Below, in pieces: positions 34,899 through 43,609 of a DNA stretch of 64,000 bases. The position numbers and the translations under genes are program-made. The stretch comes from Hymenobacter cellulosivorans. Its GTDB lineage: Bacteria > Bacteroidota > Bacteroidia > Cytophagales > Hymenobacteraceae. The notes under the pieces are model-generated. The model was given only the letters and a program-made list of their open reading frames with translations. It did not search any database and was not told the DNA's origin. Every line of letters starts with the position of its first letter. Positions within the stretch are counted from its first letter, which is position 1. Location: NCBI RefSeq assembly GCF_022919135.1, contig NZ_CP095049.1, positions 2,670,501-2,734,500 of the forward strand, in the 5' to 3' direction.

Positions 34899-35708
34899 TT
34901 AACGCTGCCGCAGTGCCTGGGTGTCGGTGCCGCGGGGACGGTTGTTGAGCGACCAGTCGAAGGGCAGAAACTCCACGGCAGCAGTGGGCTCGATTTTCAC
35001 GGCGGCGTAACGGTTCAGGAAGGCAATCAGCTTTTCACCTTCGCCAAACTCGGCGGCGTACCAGTCGAACAGGCTGGAGAGTTTCACGGTGTTGGGGCTA
35101 ACCTGGTTGAGGGCCGAGCGGACCAGAAACAGGCGGCCCTGAGCATCGAGTTGCTGCTGGAGCCGGGGCCCATCGTAGGCCTCGTTGAGCAGGGGCGGGC
35201 TGGAAGTAGCGGCCGATACTAGGGCAAAATGTACCCGGGGGTCTTTGAACTCGGCCCGCAGCACCTCTTTTTCAATGGCGTTGAGCGAGTATACTTTGCC
35301 GCCCACGTTGACTGAGCCTGCCTCCCAAACCGATTTGTAGCCCTTGAGCTCCTTGACGCGGATATCGTTTATGCTGGCTACGGGAAAGTACTGGAGCACG
35401 GTGTAAATCGTGGCTGCATTGTACACGTTAATCCAATAAGCCTCCTTATCGGCAGCCGACCAGGTAGCAGCGGGGGGAGTTTTGCGAATCGTCTGCAAAT
35501 AAGCGTCGAGCTGGTCTTCCTCCTCCAGGAAACCTTCGTAATCAACGAAGCCTTCCGGGGTCACGTGCCGGCGCAACAGGTCGGTCCAGGCCGCATGCAG
35601 TGCCGGCACCGACTTTGGGTCCTGCGCGTGGATACTGGCTACTGGTAGCAAGCAGGCCAGCCACAGGAGAAACACCAAAAGCCGGGGGAAGGCAAAAGAC
35701 TTAATCAT
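34899..35708 (-). CDS. DUF547 family secreted protein
   Basis: 269-residue exported protein of the DUF547 family. Signal peptide ends LPVASIHAQ. The domain shows FVDYEGFLEEEDQLDAYL, DKEAYWINVYNAATIYTVLQYFP, GKVYSLNAIEKEVLRAEFKDPRVHFALV and SSLFDWYAAEFGE, all in family order. The segment usually seen as VNCAS-S-CPPL reads LVSAATSSPPL here, so a Cys often found in the family is Ser. The family resembles transglutaminase-type folds but has no proved activity. The following 280 bases (35715-35995) are AT-rich and hold no gene I can support. Confidence 0.9.
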   Translation of the reverse strand: MIKSFAFPRLLVFLLWLACLLPVASIHAQDPKSVPALHAAWTDLLRRHVTPEGFVDYEGFLEEEDQLDAYLQTIRKTPPAATWSAADKEAYWINVYNAATIYTVLQYFPVASINDIRVKELKGYKSVWEAGSVNVGGKVYSLNAIEKEVLRAEFKDPRVHFALVSAATSSPPLLNEAYDGPRLQQQLDAQGRLFLVRSALNQVSPNTVKLSSLFDWYAAEFGEGEKLIAFLNRYAAVKIEPTAAVEFLPFDWSLNNRPRGTDTQALRQR

Positions 35709-35995
35709 GCACAATAGGAGTCGGGGGAAGGACAGGGCGGAGCAAGCAGATCAAAGAGCCAGTAAAAATGCAACTCAACCGTAACAAGCTAGTTCATGGA
35801 TAAATGAACCAGAGCGAGGGTATTTGAATTATTTACGGTTTTAATTGATTTTTCAAAGCTAATAGCTTTTTCAGCAATCAACAAAGCTAGTAGGTAACTT
35901 TTTGACAGCGCCAGTTTTAGGACCGAAAACCCCGTTTGAGCGCTGAGTGAGCCCAAATACGGGTTAAACCTTCCCAAAGTCTCCCAAATCCCGTT

Positions 35996-36814
35996 TTAAG
36001 CCAGCGTGCTCTGCACCACCAGCGTGTCGCCGAGGCGAAGCGTGCCACTGCCGGGTCCCGTCACGTTCTGTCCAAACATGACCTTGCCACCCTGGGTACG
36101 GTAGGGGGCCATGGTCCGCAGGGGCTCGGCGCTTTTCTGCGCCGTTTGCTGGTCGATGGTCGTTACGGCGCAGCGCCCACAGGGCCGGATTCCCTCGAAG
36201 AGCAGTTCGCCGATGCGGAAATTGCGCCAGCTTTCTTCCTCGTAGGGCTGGCCGCCGCCAAACACCAAATTGGGCCGGAACCGGTTCATGGGCAGGGCTT
36301 CCGGCAGGCGGCTGTTGAGCTCATCCAGAGAGGCCTGGCCGACCAGCAGAAACGGATAGGCATCGGCGAAACTCACGTTGCCGGGCACTTCGCCGTCGTC
36401 GGTGGGGCGCATCACCATATCCGACATGTACACCAGCTTGCAGGAGCGGCCTAGGGCTTCACTTACCCAGGCGTCGGCTTCGGGCGTGCCGCGCCAGGCA
36501 AAAACCATGTCGTCCCAAATAGTCACGAACAACGTGCGCTCGGGCGTGGCCTCGAAGGGCACGTAGAGCGGCAGCATCTCTGGGCGCGCCGAATGAGTAA
36601 TCAGAAAGCCATTATAGGCGGGCAGTACCTTCAGCAAGGCCATTTCGGAGGTCTGCCGCTGAGTCATGAATTGGTTCCGCTCGTCCACAATCAGCCAGCG
36701 CCGGTCGTGGCGCAGGCCGCGGGGCTCCACCGTAGCCTCGGTCACGCGGATGCCACCCAAGGATTTGACAGGATAGATGTAGATATCAGAGAGGACAAGA
36801 GAAGCAGCAGTCAT
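35996..36814 (-). CDS. MOSC domain protein (YcbX-like)
   Basis: 272-residue MOSC protein with the N-terminal beta-barrel domain (DIYIYPVKSLGGIRV, GLRHDRRWLIVDERNQFMTQRQ) and a MOSC domain with RFRPNLVFGGG and GIRPCGRCAVTTIDQQT holding the conserved Cys. YcbX-type members are molybdenum-cofactor dependent reductases of N-hydroxylated compounds; they pair with a redox partner not seen here and lack a C-terminal ferredoxin domain. A perfect TACCTTTG box ends only four bases before its ATG (36819-36826), which suggests a leaderless transcript if functional. Confidence 0.93.
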   Translation of the reverse strand: MTAASLVLSDIYIYPVKSLGGIRVTEATVEPRGLRHDRRWLIVDERNQFMTQRQTSEMALLKVLPAYNGFLITHSARPEMLPLYVPFEATPERTLFVTIWDDMVFAWRGTPEADAWVSEALGRSCKLVYMSDMVMRPTDDGEVPGNVSFADAYPFLLVGQASLDELNSRLPEALPMNRFRPNLVFGGGQPYEEESWRNFRIGELLFEGIRPCGRCAVTTIDQQTAQKSAEPLRTMAPYRTQGGKVMFGQNVTGPGSGTLRLGDTLVVQSTLA

Positions 36815-36818
36815 GCCG

Positions 36819-36826
36819 CAAAGGTA
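36819..36826 (-). promoter_or_regulatory. -7 box abutting the MOSC start codon
   Basis: TACCTTTG on the minus strand ends four bases before ATG. Predicted transcription would begin at or within the start codon. Confidence 0.45.
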
Positions 36827-36878
36827 ATTTTTTAATGTGCGAATGTGGCTGAATGTGCAGAGGTGCTAATGTTCCTCG

Positions 36879-37035
36879 TGTCCTTGCTAGGCCGAAGCCG
36901 TCCGTCCCTTGAGCTATGCGGAGCCTTCTAAAGAGAAAAGCCCCTTACTCCGGCTGGAATAAAGGGCTTTCTGGGTAAAGGTCAGGTCGTACTAAGCGGA
37001 GGACGGATGGCTTCAGCTACAGCCTCGCAAGGACA
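36879..37035. repeat. dispersed inverted-end element, copy C
   Basis: About 157 bases lying 3' of the S8 peptidase gene. Outer ends TGTCCTTGC and GCAAGGACA are perfect inverted repeats; sub-terminal GAAGCCGTCCGTCC pairs with GGACGGATGGCTTC, and a central hairpin (36934-36973) has core AAAGCCCCTTACTCC. Its central part matches copy D in the opposite orientation. Confidence 0.75.
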
Positions 37036-37075
37036 GGCGGTAATCAGCACGTTTCCCGCATTCGCATCAACAACT

Positions 37076-38746
37076 CTACTGACCGGAGCTGCTGCCTTTC
37101 TGGGTTTGCTGGGTGGCTAGCTGCACGGCTTTGTAGAGGTTCACCACGCCGCCGGTGCTGGAAAGCTGGGTGAAGTCGACGGTTTTCTTGTCGCCGGGCA
37201 CGGGTACTTTGGTATGCACCGGCTGGGCTGACTGCATGATGATGCGCTTCAAATCGGCGGCGGTGAGCTGGGGGAAGTACGACTTGAGCACGGCCGCAAC
37301 CCCGGCTACCGTGGGTGCGGCCATACTGGTGCCGCTTTCGTTGCCGTACTTGCTGCCAGGCATAGTGGAATAAATACCTACACCGGGAGCAAAAACATCG
37401 ACTTTCTTGCCGTAGTTGGAGAAGTTGGCGGTGAGCTGGGCATCATTGGTGCTGCCTGAGGCTCCTACGGTTAAGAAGTTGGGGTAGGCCGTGCCTGTGA
37501 GCGGCACTGGAGCCGGGTAGTGCGTCACCACGTCCACGTTCTTTGACTCGTTGCCGGCCGCGTGCACCAGCAACACCCCCTTGGAGGAGGCGTAGCGAAT
37601 GGCATCCTCCACGGCGTCGCGGTGGGGCGAGTAGTACTTGCCGAAGCTCATGTTGATAATCTGAGCCCCATTGTCGACGGCGTAGCGAATGGCGTTGGCC
37701 ACGTCCTTGTCGTGCTCGTCGCCGTTGGGCACAGCCCGCACCCCCATGATGCGCACCGAGGAGCCCGCTACGCCCTGTATGCCGAGGTTATTGTCGCGGT
37801 CGGCGGCAATGATGCCGGCCACGTGGGTGCCGTGCAGCGCGTCGGGACCGGTAATATCGGGGTTGCCGTAATTACGGTCCTTTACGTTGTCCTCGTCGTC
37901 GCCGACGATGGCGCGGGGCTTATAATCGAGGTTGAGCGAGTAGTCGAGGTGCTTCTTGGTTTCGACGGTGCCTTCCTGCACTTGCTTTACTACCGCGTCG
38001 AGGTCGGGCAGGCCCGAGGACTTGAGGCTTTCGTAAAGCTGGGCTGTAAGCTGCTCGATTTTGGGCCGCAGGCGGGCGTCGAGACTTTGTACCGGCGGAC
38101 GGCGCAGCACGGCCGTGTCGATGCGCTGCACGCCCAGCACGGTCTTGAGCTGCTCGTTGATGCCGGCCAGGTTTTCGGCCAGGGGCTGGTACTCCTGGTA
38201 TTGCTCGGTTTCTTCCTTCAGCTTGTCGGCGTAATCCTTTTTCACCTTCTGGTAGAGGTCATACTCGGCGCGCTTGGCGGCGGGCACTGCCGTGCGCACC
38301 TTGCCTTCGTAGAGCGGCTTGAGCTTGGCAACCAGGCGGGTTTCCTCGTAGAGGTCAATGTCCACGTTGCGGCCGTCTTTGTTGCCCAGGAAGTTCCAGC
38401 CGTGAATGTCATCGATGTAGCCGTTCTTGTCGTCGTCGATGCCGTTGCCAACGATTTCCTTAGGGTTTTTCCACAGCACCCGCTTCAAATCCTCGTGGGT
38501 CGTGTCGATGCCGGCATCAATAACGGCCACGATGACGGGCGAGGCCGAACGGGTTTTGAGCAGCTCGTCGTACGTGCGCTGGGTGCTGATACCCATTACC
38601 TTGTCCTTCTGCGGGTCGAGGTGGGTCCACTGCTGCACCACGGCCGGGGGCGTGGTGGCCGGGGCCGCGCTTTGCGCAAAAGAAGCGGCCGGCACGAGCA
38701 GCGCCAGACCCAGAGAAGTCAGAAAAGATTGGGGAAATGCACTCAT
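37076..38746 (-). CDS. S8-family subtilisin-like serine peptidase
   Basis: 556-residue secreted serine peptidase. Signal peptide ends AASFAQ (residue 25). The catalytic triad is in order: Asp77 in VAVIDAGIDTTHED, His305 in HGTHVAGIIAA, Asn398 oxyanion in AAGNE and Ser473 in SGTSMAAPTVAGV. Between Asp and His there is an insertion of about 140 residues, rich in Lys, Glu and Gln, likely helical, not found in simple subtilisins. No C-terminal T9SS domain is present; the tail ends in Gln/Ser. TATCTTTC at 38778-38785 is a near-consensus -7 box upstream. Function is probably extracellular or periplasmic proteolysis. Confidence 0.95.
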   Translation of the reverse strand: MSAFPQSFLTSLGLALLVPAASFAQSAAPATTPPAVVQQWTHLDPQKDKVMGISTQRTYDELLKTRSASPVIVAVIDAGIDTTHEDLKRVLWKNPKEIVGNGIDDDKNGYIDDIHGWNFLGNKDGRNVDIDLYEETRLVAKLKPLYEGKVRTAVPAAKRAEYDLYQKVKKDYADKLKEETEQYQEYQPLAENLAGINEQLKTVLGVQRIDTAVLRRPPVQSLDARLRPKIEQLTAQLYESLKSSGLPDLDAVVKQVQEGTVETKKHLDYSLNLDYKPRAIVGDDEDNVKDRNYGNPDITGPDALHGTHVAGIIAADRDNNLGIQGVAGSSVRIMGVRAVPNGDEHDKDVANAIRYAVDNGAQIINMSFGKYYSPHRDAVEDAIRYASSKGVLLVHAAGNESKNVDVVTHYPAPVPLTGTAYPNFLTVGASGSTNDAQLTANFSNYGKKVDVFAPGVGIYSTMPGSKYGNESGTSMAAPTVAGVAAVLKSYFPQLTAADLKRIIMQSAQPVHTKVPVPGDKKTVDFTQLSSTGGVVNLYKAVQLATQQTQKGSSSGQ

Positions 38747-39042
38747 GCGGCAATAAGTCGAGGGGAGAAGTTGCGGGGAAAGATAGGCTACTGACGCTAA
38801 TTCGCTGGAATCGTTGCCGCGTCAGCCGGTTTTCAGCTCCCCAAACCATAATCGTACCGCTATATGTTCCCGGGGAACGACAGCAACTTTGGGTTCGTCG
38901 GCTTCTCAAGAGTCAGCAGGGCGGAGATTGGCTGAAGCAGAATAGTCCGCTTACTTGGCCCTAACGGCCCGGGGTGGATTACTTCGTTCGGCGCAAGGTT
39001 TATCTTACCGGCCTTTCCAGCCTGTAGAAAGCGTATTCCGCC

Positions 39043-39750
39043 ATGAGAATTCTGTTATATGCCTTGGGTGCCGCTACTCTGCTTGGCGCCTGTTCGGGCC
39101 CCGAACCGCCTGTAAGCCAGTCCGCCAAGCAGCCCGCCCCGGCCCGCCAGCCCGCCCTGACCACGCCCGACCCAGCTGCCTGCCACGCCTTTTTGCGCGC
39201 TACCATCAGCCTCTCTATCCAGGACCATTACGACGTGCGCAGCGACGGGGGGGCATTTTTCAGCCGCCAGCCCTACAGCCTCGATCAGCGCATTGCCGAT
39301 AAGCTGGCTCCCGGCCTTGATTCCACCACTGCATCGGCTTATTTTCTGGATACGCCCCCGGCCGTAATCCGCGAGTTTCGGCGGCAGGTGTTGCAGTTTG
39401 ATACTGCCGCCCAGCGCCGCTTTGTCTGGCGGCCGGAGCTGCTCGGCCAGTTCGTGTTTGTAGGCAGCACCGCCGATACGCTTAGCCCCAACCTAGCCCG
39501 GCAGGTGCGCTTTGTGACCCCGGCGCGACAGGAGCAGATTCGGCAGGAAATAGAGGAGTGGAACCACGGTCCGCAGCAGGACCGCTTTGTGAGCTACGCC
39601 AGCCTGCCGCTGTTTTCGGCCGATGGCCGCTACGTGCTCATCGTGCGCGGGCAGGCACAGCAAAGCCTGGGCTGGGACTCCATCTTCATCTACGAGCGCC
39701 AGGCCCAGGGCTGGAAAATCATTGACAGCGCCCGGCTCAGCACGTTGTAG
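39043..39750 (+). CDS. hypothetical lipoprotein
   Basis: 235-residue lipoprotein: signal ALGAATLLGAC with lipidated Cys at about residue 17, a Pro/Gln linker, then a domain containing HAFLRATISLSIQDHYDVRSDGG, RPELLGQFVFVG and GRYVLIVRGQAQQSLGWDSIFIYER. The end resembles a beta-rich region as in NTF2-like or uncharacterised Hymenobacter lipoproteins. No known motif. TATCTTAC just upstream (about 39001) is an imperfect -7 box. The PIG-L gene follows after 73 bases on the same strand. Confidence 0.8.
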   Translation: MRILLYALGAATLLGACSGPEPPVSQSAKQPAPARQPALTTPDPAACHAFLRATISLSIQDHYDVRSDGGAFFSRQPYSLDQRIADKLAPGLDSTTASAYFLDTPPAVIREFRRQVLQFDTAAQRRFVWRPELLGQFVFVGSTADTLSPNLARQVRFVTPARQEQIRQEIEEWNHGPQQDRFVSYASLPLFSADGRYVLIVRGQAQQSLGWDSIFIYERQAQGWKIIDSARLSTL

Positions 39751-39823
39751 GAGAACGAACCCAAAAACACCACGGTGCCCAGCCGTCTGCTAACTTCACG
39801 GCCCTAATTCGGTTTGTTCGCTT

Positions 39824-42448
39824 ATGCGCTTCTTTTCCTCTTCCGTGGCCCGCTGCGCTACGGCTTTGCTTCTGCTGACCTGCGGCTCCTGGCTGCCCAC
39901 TGCCCAGGCCCAGGCACCCAAAACCTACACTTCCTCGGAGATCCTGCTGGGCCTCAAAAAGCTCAACGTGCTGGGCTCGGTGATGTACATGGCGGCCCAC
40001 CCCGACGACGAAAACACCCGCCTGATTGCCTATATGGCCAACGGCCGCCTGCTCGAAACCGGCTACCTGAGCTGCACCCGCGGCGACGGGGGCCAGAACC
40101 TCATCGGCCCCGAGCTGCGCGAGCAGCTCGGCGTGATTCGCACCCAGGAGCTGCTGGCGGCCCGCCGCATCGACGGGGGCCGGCAGTTCTTCACCCGCGC
40201 CAACGACTTCGGCTTCAGCAAAACCGCCGAGGAAACCTTCACTATCTGGGACAAGGAGCAGGTGCTGGCCGACATGGTCTGGGTGATTCGGCAGCGCCGG
40301 CCCGACGTACTCATCACCCGCTTCCCGCCCGACGCTCGCGCCGGCCACGGCCACCACACCGCCTCCGCCATCCTGGCCGCCGAAGCCTTCGACGCCGCCG
40401 GGGACCCCAAGCGCTTCCCCGAGCAGCTGAAATACGTGCAGGTGTGGCAGCCCAAGCGTTTGTTCTGGAACACCGGCTCCTTCTTCGTGAAGCCCGGCGA
40501 AAACATGGACGGCTACCTTAAGCTCGACGCCGGCGGCTACAACCCGCTGCTGGGTCAGAGCTACGGCGAGATTGCCGCCCGCAGCCGCTCCCAGCACAAA
40601 AGCCAGGGCTTCGGCTCGGCTGCCACCCGCGGCGAGGCCCTGGAATACTTGCAGCAGGTAAAAGGCAACAAAGCCAGTAAAGACCCCTTCGAAGGCATTG
40701 ACCAGAGCTGGAACCGGGTGCCCGGTGGCGCGGCTATTGGGAAAATGATTGACGAGGTGATTCGCAAGTATGACGCGAGTAACCCAAGTGCTAGTGTAGC
40801 TGGGCTTTTGAAGGTGCGGTCGGCATTAGCTGTCAAATCAGTTGCCTGGAATGGAAATGCTCCTGATTTATCATTTTGGCAACATGAGAAGAGGGAACAG
40901 GTAGATAATCTGATAAAAGCCTGCCTCGGTTTATATATAGAAGCAACAGCTTCCGAAGCCGCCATTGCCGCCTCGCAACATTTGCAGCTGAATATAGAGG
41001 CATTAAATCGTTCGGCTCTTCCTGTGAAAATGACGGGTATCTATGGAGATTTTATTCGCCTTGATACTAGTATAAGCCTGCCACCTGGAAAGCCGATGAT
41101 TCTAAAGAGAAAGGTGAAACTAAATCCTTTCGAAGAAGTAGCTCAGCCTTATTGGCTGCGGAAACCCGGTACAGTTGGGATGTATAGTGTTCCGGAAACT
41201 TTAAGCTTGCCCTCTGGGAGTGATGCTGCAATGTCCACCGCTGCTCGCCGTAGAGGATTAAGCACATTGCCGGATGAATATCATTCGCTAACGCAATACC
41301 AGTTTATCGGCTCGCCTGAAACTCCTAATGCTGTTGGTTTAGCAGTTGTAGTTTCCGTAGCGGGAGCAGACATCTTCTACGAAATCCCCGTTCAATACAA
41401 AAGCACCGACCCGGTAGAAGGGGAGAAGTACCGCCCCCTCACCGTCGTGCCTCCTGTAGCTGTCAACATCGGCGGCCGGGCCTACGTCTTCGCCGACAAC
41501 GCGCCCAAAACCATTCCTGTGACCCTACGCGCCGGCCGCGCTGGTGTGAAAGGCTCTCTGACCCTAGCCCTGCCCGCTGGCTGGAAAGCCGAGCCGACCA
41601 CCGCCGCCTTCGACCTGGCTAATAAGGATGGCGAGCAAACCGTCTTCTTCCAGGTGCAGCCCGGCCCCGGTGCCGCCGAAGGCAAGTCCGAAGTACGCGC
41701 CGTGGCCACCGTCGACGGCCAGGCATACTCCCGCGGCTACCAGGTTATCCAGTACAACCACATTCCGACCCAGACGCTGTTTCCCGAAGCCGTGGCCCCG
41801 CTCGTGAAGCTGGACCTCAAGCGCAAGGGCCAGGAAATCGGCTACCTCATGGGAGCCGGCGACGAAGTGCCCGACGCCCTGCGCCAAATCGGCTACAACG
41901 TGACCCTGCTCAAGCCCGAGGACCTCAGCGCCGACTACCTCCGCCGCTTCGACGCCGTCGTGCTGGGCGTGCGGGCCTACAACACCGTTGATAGGCTCAA
42001 AACCCTGCAGCCCAATCTGCTCAAGTACGTCGAAAACGGGGGCAACGTGGTGGTGCAGTATGTGGTGAACCGCGGCACCGTGCTGCCCGAAATTGGACCC
42101 TACCCGCTCAAGCTCAGCAGTGACCGGGTGACGGTTGAAAACGCCGCCGTGACCTTCCTCAACCCCAAACAGCCGTTGCTGAACACACCCAATAAAATCA
42201 CCGCCAAGGACTTCGAGGGCTGGGTGCAGGAGCAGGGCCTCTACTATCCCAGCTCCTGGGACCCCAAATACCAGACCGTCATCAGCAGCCACGACCCCGG
42301 CGAAGCGGCCAAGGAAAGCGCCATCCTCGTCGCCGACTACGGCCGTGGCCACTACATCTACACCGGGCTCAGCCTCTTCCGCGAACTACCCGCCGGCGTT
42401 CCCGGCGCCTACCGGCTGCTCACCAACATGGTGTCACTCGGGAAGTAG
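39824..42448 (+). CDS. large PIG-L family deacetylase-like protein with mosaic centre
   Basis: 874-residue exported protein (signal CGSWLPTAQAQA). Residues 35-250 form a LmbE/PIG-L N-acetylglucosaminyl deacetylase-type domain: AAHPDDENTRLIAY carries the zinc His-Asp-Asp, and FPPDARAGHGHHTASA carries the other His ligands. The middle (about 313-520) has no recognised domain and is encoded by DNA markedly poorer in GC than either flank. The C-terminal part contains a glutamine-amidotransferase-like Rossmann region (VPDALRQIGYNVTLLKPEDL, FDAVVLGVRAYNT, GNVVVQYVVN) ending HYIYTGLSLFRELPAG. Family precedent is sugar deacetylation; the whole chain is common in Bacteroidota. Repeat copy D follows. 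Confidence 0.9.
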   Translation: MRFFSSSVARCATALLLLTCGSWLPTAQAQAPKTYTSSEILLGLKKLNVLGSVMYMAAHPDDENTRLIAYMANGRLLETGYLSCTRGDGGQNLIGPELREQLGVIRTQELLAARRIDGGRQFFTRANDFGFSKTAEETFTIWDKEQVLADMVWVIRQRRPDVLITRFPPDARAGHGHHTASAILAAEAFDAAGDPKRFPEQLKYVQVWQPKRLFWNTGSFFVKPGENMDGYLKLDAGGYNPLLGQSYGEIAARSRSQHKSQGFGSAATRGEALEYLQQVKGNKASKDPFEGIDQSWNRVPGGAAIGKMIDEVIRKYDASNPSASVAGLLKVRSALAVKSVAWNGNAPDLSFWQHEKREQVDNLIKACLGLYIEATASEAAIAASQHLQLNIEALNRSALPVKMTGIYGDFIRLDTSISLPPGKPMILKRKVKLNPFEEVAQPYWLRKPGTVGMYSVPETLSLPSGSDAAMSTAARRRGLSTLPDEYHSLTQYQFIGSPETPNAVGLAVVVSVAGADIFYEIPVQYKSTDPVEGEKYRPLTVVPPVAVNIGGRAYVFADNAPKTIPVTLRAGRAGVKGSLTLALPAGWKAEPTTAAFDLANKDGEQTVFFQVQPGPGAAEGKSEVRAVATVDGQAYSRGYQVIQYNHIPTQTLFPEAVAPLVKLDLKRKGQEIGYLMGAGDEVPDALRQIGYNVTLLKPEDLSADYLRRFDAVVLGVRAYNTVDRLKTLQPNLLKYVENGGNVVVQYVVNRGTVLPEIGPYPLKLSSDRVTVENAAVTFLNPKQPLLNTPNKITAKDFEGWVQEQGLYYPSSWDPKYQTVISSHDPGEAAKESAILVADYGRGHYIYTGLSLFRELPAGVPGAYRLLTNMVSLGK

Positions 42449-42458
42449 AAAAAACTCG

Positions 42459-42619
42459 TGTCTGGTGAGGCAAAGCCGAAGCCGTCCGTCCTCTGCGTAG
42501 TAAGGCCTGACCTTTACCCAGAAAGCCCTTTATTCCAGCTGGAGTAAGGGGCTTTTTACATTAGAAGGCTGGGTACATTGCAGAGGACGGACGGCTTCAC
42601 GTTGTGCCTTCCAAGGACA
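42459..42619. repeat. dispersed inverted-end element, copy D
   Basis: About 161 bases 3' of the PIG-L gene. Perfect 19-base sub-terminal inverted repeat (42478-42496 and 42580-42598, GAAGCCGTCCGTCCTCTGC) and weaker outer ends. The centre (42500-42557) matches copy C inverted, including CTTTACCCAGAAAGCCCTTT. Contains a terminator hairpin. Confidence 0.8.
42522..42556. terminator. terminator inside repeat copy D
   Basis: Stem AAAGCCCTTTATTCCAGC pairing with GCTGGAGTAAGGGGCTTT, ending T5. Serves the PIG-L gene. Confidence 0.75.
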
Positions 42620-42707
42620 TGGGGAGAAGGGGCAAATGAACGAAACAGCAGCTAGGTATGGTTGCAGGGCTCAACTGGGTAGCTCCACCAACCCGCTTAT
42701 TCAGCCT

Positions 42708-43400
42708 ATGCCCGCACCCGCGTTGCTTACCCCGCGCCAGTTCCTGCGCCTGAGTATCGGGCTTCTCGCCCCCTGCCTGCTGCTGATTCCCTTTTTCGAC
42801 CAGCCCTTGGCCCTGTTCCTGCACGAGCACTGCGCCCCGGCCCGGCCATTCTTTGAGGCCCTAACCAGCCGCGCCGACCGGCTCCACGACCTGAGCAAGA
42901 CTCATTTGCTGGGCATTCCCCTGATTTTCCTGGCCCTTGGCCTTGGGTTCATCCTCTGCCGCTGGGTGCTGCGCAGTCCCGCCGCCGGCTTATTTCTGGT
43001 GCTTTTGCTCACTCATGAGCTGAGTATGGTTGCGGCCCGGGTCCTCAAGGGTGTGCTGCTCCGCCTGCGCCCCGCCGCCCTATTCACCGGCTCCTACCAC
43101 GATTTGGGCTTCTGGCACGATGCCCCCCACACCGGCTCCTTCCCTTCCACCCACACGGCCGTGTATTGCAGCTTATTCGTGCCTTTGGCCGTCGCCTACC
43201 CACGCCACCGCCTGCCGCTGCTCCTCTTCCCGGCCCTCATAGCCCTTGGCCGCCTCATTCTCGACATGCACTACTTATCCGACGTGCTTTTCTCGGTTTG
43301 GCTGGTAGTGCTTTTTACCTTTCTTTCCGGGCAGCTCGCCCAATTGCCCGCCCTGGCCGGCTCCCAGCCTGCCCTGGTTCCCGCCACAGTCGAAGACTAA
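42708..43400 (+). CDS. PAP2-superfamily membrane phosphatase
   Basis: 230-residue integral membrane protein with about six hydrophobic helices. It has the three PAP2 motifs: KGVLLRLRP (K-x6-RP), SFPSTHTA (PSGH-like) and GRLILDMHYLSDV (SR-x5-H-x3-D-like), giving the phosphatase centre at the periplasmic face. Substrates for the family are undecaprenyl pyrophosphate, phosphatidate or phosphatidylglycerol phosphate. The start at 42708 gives a short hydrophilic N-terminus; a frame opening at 42636 overlaps the end region of repeat copy D and is less likely. Confidence 0.92.
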   Translation: MPAPALLTPRQFLRLSIGLLAPCLLLIPFFDQPLALFLHEHCAPARPFFEALTSRADRLHDLSKTHLLGIPLIFLALGLGFILCRWVLRSPAAGLFLVLLLTHELSMVAARVLKGVLLRLRPAALFTGSYHDLGFWHDAPHTGSFPSTHTAVYCSLFVPLAVAYPRHRLPLLLFPALIALGRLILDMHYLSDVLFSVWLVVLFTFLSGQLAQLPALAGSQPALVPATVED

Positions 43401-43430
43401 AAAACGGTAAGGAGTATAAAGAGGCCTAAG

Positions 43431-43477
43431 AACGTCATGTCGAGCCCTGGCGAGACATCTTCTCGCGTGCTGACGTT
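43431..43477. repeat. small palindrome-ended sequence
   Basis: Ends AACGTCA and TGACGTT enclose a sequence with ATGTCGAG and CGAGACATC. It lies in the intergenic stretch after the PAP2 gene and looks like one of the short intergenic repeat types found in these genomes. Confidence 0.4.
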
Positions 43478-43553
43478 GCCAACCTCGCCTTAGTACGTAA
43501 AGTATTCCGCCTACCAAGCGGCTGGGTCTCCCTGGACTCAGGGCCAAAGTTCA

Positions 43554-43609
43554 ACCAACGGGCAAAAGCCCTGTACTACTGTGGCAGTACAGGGCTTTTG
43601 CCCGTTGGT
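43554..43609. terminator. strong 24-bp palindrome, likely terminator
   Basis: Perfect 24-base stem (43554-43577 with 43586-43609, core GGGCAAAAGCCCTGTACT) and 8-base loop. There is a T4 inside the stem rather than a long T tail. It may end the PAP2 transcript. From here to 43842 I see only one further feature, the small ORF below. Confidence 0.6.

Noticed and set aside
35789..35977. A 62-codon minus-strand frame in the AT-rich gap before the MOSC gene
   Set aside because: No start signal, conserved pattern or neighbour supports it; the gap is simply low in GC.
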